Shown piece after piece: positions 44,932 through 48,412 of a DNA stretch of 48,412 nt. This DNA comes from Gemmataceae bacterium. GTDB taxonomy: Bacteria; Planctomycetota; Planctomycetia; Gemmatales; Gemmataceae. The stretch is from assembly GCA_020847555.1 (NCBI GenBank), contig JADLBT010000167.1, forward strand, positions 1 through 48,412, read 5' to 3'. A program made the translations under genes and the position numbers. The notes under the pieces are model-generated. The model was not told where the DNA came from. It did no database searches and saw only the letters and a list, made by a program, of their open reading frames with translations. Numbering within the stretch: position 1 is the stretch's first letter; every line of letters starts with the position of its first letter.

Positions 44932-47900
44932 CTAACGGCTGGCGGCTCCTTGTTGACGCTCCAGGAGGGTGAGGTAGCGAACCGCCACCGGCCGGTTGGG
45001 GTAGTCGGACCGGCCCCGGACCAGTTCCTGCGCTCCACGCAGGTACGCGACCGCCTGCCGGGTCTTGCCCCGCTCCAGCGCGAGCAGGCCGCGGAAACTC
45101 CGCCATTCCGCCCGCTGTCCGAGAACGCCCAGGGCCTCGCGCACCTCCGGGGGCATCTGCACCGTGAGGGCGAACGGGGCCAGGTGGTGCGTCGAGGGCA
45201 GGGGCAGCGGTTGCAGCGCCGGCACCACCGGAACCCACGGCAGGAAAGACGCGACGATTACCTGCCGCTCCCTCGTCATCTTTCGCTCCCAGGCCGCGAT
45301 CAGCCCGGATGCCTTGCTCGCCGGCAACACCTTCTCGATTTCCTCTTCCAGCTGGCCGAGGACGCGGTCCGCGTCGGCGTAGTTCCCCAGCGCCACCGCC
45401 ACCAGCAGCTCGTGGGCCGGGCCGAGTACCTTCTTCACGTCCGGGCCGAAGTTCTCGTGCAGCTCCTTCGTCTCCCCCAGCATCAGCAGCAGTCGCACGC
45501 GCCAGTCAATCGCCCCGGCCTGCTCCCTGGCGTCGAGGCTCCCGATCCGCTCCCACGCCTCGCGCAGCCCGTCCAGCGCCTGCAGCGCCAGCCCGCGCTC
45601 GACCTTCGCCTCCGCCCCCTTGGCATTGCGGACCCGGGTCGGGGCCAGCAGCGCCAGCGCCATCCGGTTCATCGGCGAGCGCTGGCCGGCCGCCTGCAGT
45701 TCGTACTCGTCGCTCCGCCGCTTGACCTCGTCCGTCACCGCCTTCGCCTCCCTCTCGATTCGCTTCACGCGCTCCGCCTCCGCCTTCGGATTGCCGCGCC
45801 GGATGAGCGAGTCACGGTGTTCGAGCACCTTCTCCAGGTGATACCTGGCGGCGTCCAGGTAGTTCATCTCCAGGAACAGCCGGGCCAGCTGGTCGTGCAG
45901 CTCGGCGTTGTCCGGCTGGAGGCGCAGGGCGGTGCGCAGCGCGGCGACGCGCTGGACGTGACGCAGGGTCTGGCGCGTGAGCAGCTGGTGGTGCGAGCCC
46001 GCCGCCCGCTGGGGCGTCCAGTGTTGCTCCAGATCGCGGCCGAGTATCGCGTACCCGTCCGCCAGGGCGCGCCAGGCGTCGGCGCTGTCGGGCGCCTCCG
46101 CCACCGCCCGGCGGGCGTTACGCACGGCCAGCACGGGGAAGGGCGGCGGGCCGAGATCCGTCGCCGTGCCGGTCATGAGGTAATACTGCTGGTGCGGGAC
46201 CGCGAGCGGGACCAGGCCGCGGAGCATCGGCAGCGGGTCCGCCGGCGCCGCCGCCAGGGGCGCCACCCAGGCGGTCCCCTGGACCAGCCGCGCGTACGGG
46301 CCGCGCCACGCCTGCCCCAGCAACAGGAAGCAGTCGAGGTTCAGCCGCGCGCTGAATGTGGACGGGGCCGAAGCTGGCCCGGTGGCGTAGCGAGTGAGGA
46401 GCGTGGGCGGACCTTCCGGCGGGGCCGGACCCTGGGCGGGCGCCTGGTGGTCCGCCGGCACCGGGCCGAACGCCTGCCGGTAGAAGTCCACCGCCACTCC
46501 CGCGAACGGGTCGGCCCCCGACCGCAGCGGATCCCGCCACCCGAACAGCGCGTTGCGCCCGTCGAAGAGGAGCGGCACGAACTGGCCCGACTCCAGCAGC
46601 AGGCGCAGCGCGATCACCCCCGCGCCCGCGTCCCGGTCCATGCCGGTGAAGACGAGGTAGTCGATGCCGTGGTCCCGAAACGCCCGGTGGATCGTCTCCA
46701 TCGTCTTCGGGCGCGGGACACGGCCCCGGAGCCGGTCGGCCTCCTCGGCCAGGGCCTGCCGGACCTGGCCGTAGGTGTCGGCGGTGTGGGGGAACAGATC
46801 GAAGCGCGTGTCGAAGAAGGTACGCATCCCGGGCGCGGCGAACCAGGGCAGGTAGTTGCCCGACTCCAGCGTCACGTTGAACCCATTGTGCAGCTTCCCC
46901 GCGGTCCGCAACTCGCTGACCCGGCGTCCCAGCTCCACCAACTCCGGATCGACCTCGGCGTCCCAGCCGACCCGGTGGGATCGGCGCGGGTTGTCGGGGA
47001 CCGCGTGCAGCCACCCCGGCCACGCGAGGGCGAGCAGCAGCACGCACCCGAGAGCCGTGAGGACACGCCCGCCGAGCAACCACCCCTGGGTCCGCGCCGT
47101 GAGCCCCTCGCCGGCGCGGGCGCGGCTCCGGCCGAAGAGATCTTGCAGGTTCAGGGCCAGGGCCGGGCCGCCGACGACGGCGAAGAATGGCACCAGGCGG
47201 ACGTTCCACGCACTGAGGAGGGCGAGCACGAGCCAGACCGCGCACAACCCTGCGGGGAAGCGCCGCACAGGGCCGGTTTCCTCGCTCCGCACCGGGGAAG
47301 CGCGGAGGGCGAAGGAGAACAAACCGAGGAAGAACAGCGGGAAGTACGCCAGGCCCGCCACGTTCCCCCCGCGGGCCGAACTGGTCCAGTAACCCTGCGC
47401 CAGCGGCGAGTCCTTCGCGGCGGGGATCTGCTCCTTCAGGTACGGTCTGAGCCGCTGAAGGGCGAGCGCTCCACCAACCATCCGATCCGGCAGCACGTCC
47501 GGGCCGGCGACCTCGAGCATCGCCAGATCCCACGGCAGGGTAAACACACGCTGCAGGTGCGGGTTCGCCAGGCAGGCGGCCAGCCCAACGCCCAGCACCA
47601 GCGCCAGCCGCCCCGCATCCGCCTGCCCCTTCTCGTGCTCCGCCGGTCTGCCCGCGAGCGCCCGCTGCACGCCGACTCCGAGCAGGAACAGGGCAACGGT
47701 GAGCGGTCCGAGGACGAACCAGGAGTCGAGGTTGGCCCACAGCGCGAACAGCGGAGGCAGCAGCCAGAGCGGGGAGAACGACAGGCCGGCCAGCGCGACC
47801 GGAGCATCCGCCCCGGTCGCGCGGTGGAGCAGGTACACCGTCAGCCCCAGAAACAGGAACGACACGACGATGGGGCTCAGCGGCAGGCGCGGGCTGAGGG

Positions 47901-48412
47901 CGAGCAGAGCCAGAACGGTACAGACCACCGGCAGCCACAGCCCCTGCTCGGGCCGGCGGATGGCGAGGAGGACGGCCGCGAGGGCGACGATCAGCAGCGC
48001 CTTGAACACCACCGTCCCGGGAACGCCGGCCATGCTGTGGACGGCGTAGAGGACGAGGTCGAACAGCCAGGCGTGGTTGACCCAGTAAACGCCGTCGGTG
48101 GCGACCGCGAACGGGTCGGTGCCGAACGTGTACTCGCCGTGCGCGATCAGCCGGCCGGTGGCCAGGTGGAGCCAGTAATCGGTGTTGGCAACGGCGAACG
48201 ACCCGAGGAAGAAGGCGAGCACCAGGACGAGCCCCACGAGCACCCAGTCGAGCCTGCGCGCGCGGACCGCGAACGCCGCGGCCGTCAGCGGCGCGCGGGC
48301 GCGGCGCGGCCTTTCAGCCGCGGGCGTCTCGGCGGCGTCCGCGGCGCCAGGGGGAGGGGTGTCGGCCTGGATGGCAGTTTCGGGCGGGGTCGGGGGGGCG
48401 GCAGTCTCGGGC
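44932..48412 (-). CDS. Large multi-pass membrane protein with TPR C-terminus, 5' end outside window
   Basis: The frame stays open to the right edge with no stop codon, so the start lies outside; an internal GTG at 48243 is only a lower limit. At least 1159 residues are visible. The N-terminal tail (about 55 residues, Pro/Ala/Arg-rich) is cytoplasmic-like. Then come about 12 hydrophobic segments, a soluble region with DTRFDLF-type motifs, and a C-terminal half with TPR-like helices (LRTALRLQPDNAELHDQLARLFLEMNYLDAARYHLEKVL). The membrane part recalls glycosyltransferase-like or O-antigen-ligase-like multi-pass proteins of planctomycetes, but no conserved catalytic motif is certain. Function unknown. 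Confidence 0.7.
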   Translation of the reverse strand, partial: PETAAPPTPPETAIQADTPPPGAADAAETPAAERPRRARAPLTAAAFAVRARRLDWVLVGLVLVLAFFLGSFAVANTDYWLHLATGRLIAHGEYTFGTDPFAVATDGVYWVNHAWLFDLVLYAVHSMAGVPGTVVFKALLIVALAAVLLAIRRPEQGLWLPVVCTVLALLALSPRLPLSPIVVSFLFLGLTVYLLHRATGADAPVALAGLSFSPLWLLPPLFALWANLDSWFVLGPLTVALFLLGVGVQRALAGRPAEHEKGQADAGRLALVLGVGLAACLANPHLQRVFTLPWDLAMLEVAGPDVLPDRMVGGALALQRLRPYLKEQIPAAKDSPLAQGYWTSSARGGNVAGLAYFPLFFLGLFSFALRASPVRSEETGPVRRFPAGLCAVWLVLALLSAWNVRLVPFFAVVGGPALALNLQDLFGRSRARAGEGLTARTQGWLLGGRVLTALGCVLLLALAWPGWLHAVPDNPRRSHRVGWDAEVDPELVELGRRVSELRTAGKLHNGFNVTLESGNYLPWFAAPGMRTFFDTRFDLFPHTADTYGQVRQALAEEADRLRGRVPRPKTMETIHRAFRDHGIDYLVFTGMDRDAGAGVIALRLLLESGQFVPLLFDGRNALFGWRDPLRSGADPFAGVAVDFYRQAFGPVPADHQAPAQGPAPPEGPPTLLTRYATGPASAPSTFSARLNLDCFLLLGQAWRGPYARLVQGTAWVAPLAAAPADPLPMLRGLVPLAVPHQQYYLMTGTATDLGPPPFPVLAVRNARRAVAEAPDSADAWRALADGYAILGRDLEQHWTPQRAAGSHHQLLTRQTLRHVQRVAALRTALRLQPDNAELHDQLARLFLEMNYLDAARYHLEKVLEHRDSLIRRGNPKAEAERVKRIEREAKAVTDEVKRRSDEYELQAAGQRSPMNRMALALLAPTRVRNAKGAEAKVERGLALQALDGLREAWERIGSLDAREQAGAIDWRVRLLLMLGETKELHENFGPDVKKVLGPAHELLVAVALGNYADADRVLGQLEEEIEKVLPASKASGLIAAWERKMTRERQVIVASFLPWVPVVPALQPLPLPSTHHLAPFALTVQMPPEVREALGVLGQRAEWRSFRGLLALERGKTRQAVAYLRGAQELVRGRSDYPNRPVAVRYLTLLERQQGAASR

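Overview
The window looks like chromosomal DNA of a planctomycete, probably from the Gemmataceae/Gemmatales. It is very GC-rich. Two secreted proteins carry the arginine-rich N-terminal motif of the type LExLExRxxPS seen in that group (positions 13828 and 15300). There are two planctomycete-style Ser/Thr kinases with a membrane segment and long C-terminal parts, one of them with TPRs, plus a PEP-CTERM protein, a sigma-54 activator and an HD-GYP protein. There is no rRNA, CRISPR array, intact insertion sequence, prophage or integrase. The species assignment is inference; no marker gene allows a firm placement.

Layout: 1-1219 holds the end of a small membrane protein and pdxJ. 1332-6869 is a leftward five-gene efflux-type operon: a TetR regulator, an HlyD/MacA-like adaptor, an ABC ATPase and two FtsX-like permeases. 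A 16-bp perfect palindrome lies inside the promoter of its regulator. 6985-7410 has no gene but has a promoter and a terminator-like hairpin in the same direction, so it may encode a structured RNA. 7411-13216 holds an epimerase/dehydratase, aroB, a PEP-CTERM protein, dprA and an NtrC-type sigma-54 activator. 13828-24581 is a run of rightward genes for secreted and signalling proteins: a matrixin-like protease, a 1109-residue PPC/Ig-like protein, a kinase-TPR protein, an HD-GYP protein and a secreted endonuclease/phosphatase-fold protein. 24969-28397 holds an SDR oxidoreductase, a transglutaminase-like/TPR protein and a second kinase.

28601-30779 is a compact cluster: a BFD-like [2Fe-2S] protein, a secreted SELENBP1/methanethiol-oxidase homologue and an SCO1/SenC copper chaperone. 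30808-41015 holds housekeeping genes: dnaE, an FHA protein, miaA, a YhaM-like HD exoribonuclease, a retropepsin-like protein with an unknown partner, RNase R and tRNA-Phe. 41101-48412 holds a BON-domain protein, lpd and the 2-oxoacid dehydrogenase E2 gene, and a large multi-pass membrane/TPR protein that runs off the right edge.

Two genome-scale patterns stand out. First, several families of dispersed hairpin repeats fill intergenic gaps, and one copy lies in frame inside miaA. Second, three genes (25960, 28601 and, on the minus strand, 36398) have a TACAAT hexamer exactly six bases before the ATG and no ribosome-binding site, which fits leaderless transcripts.
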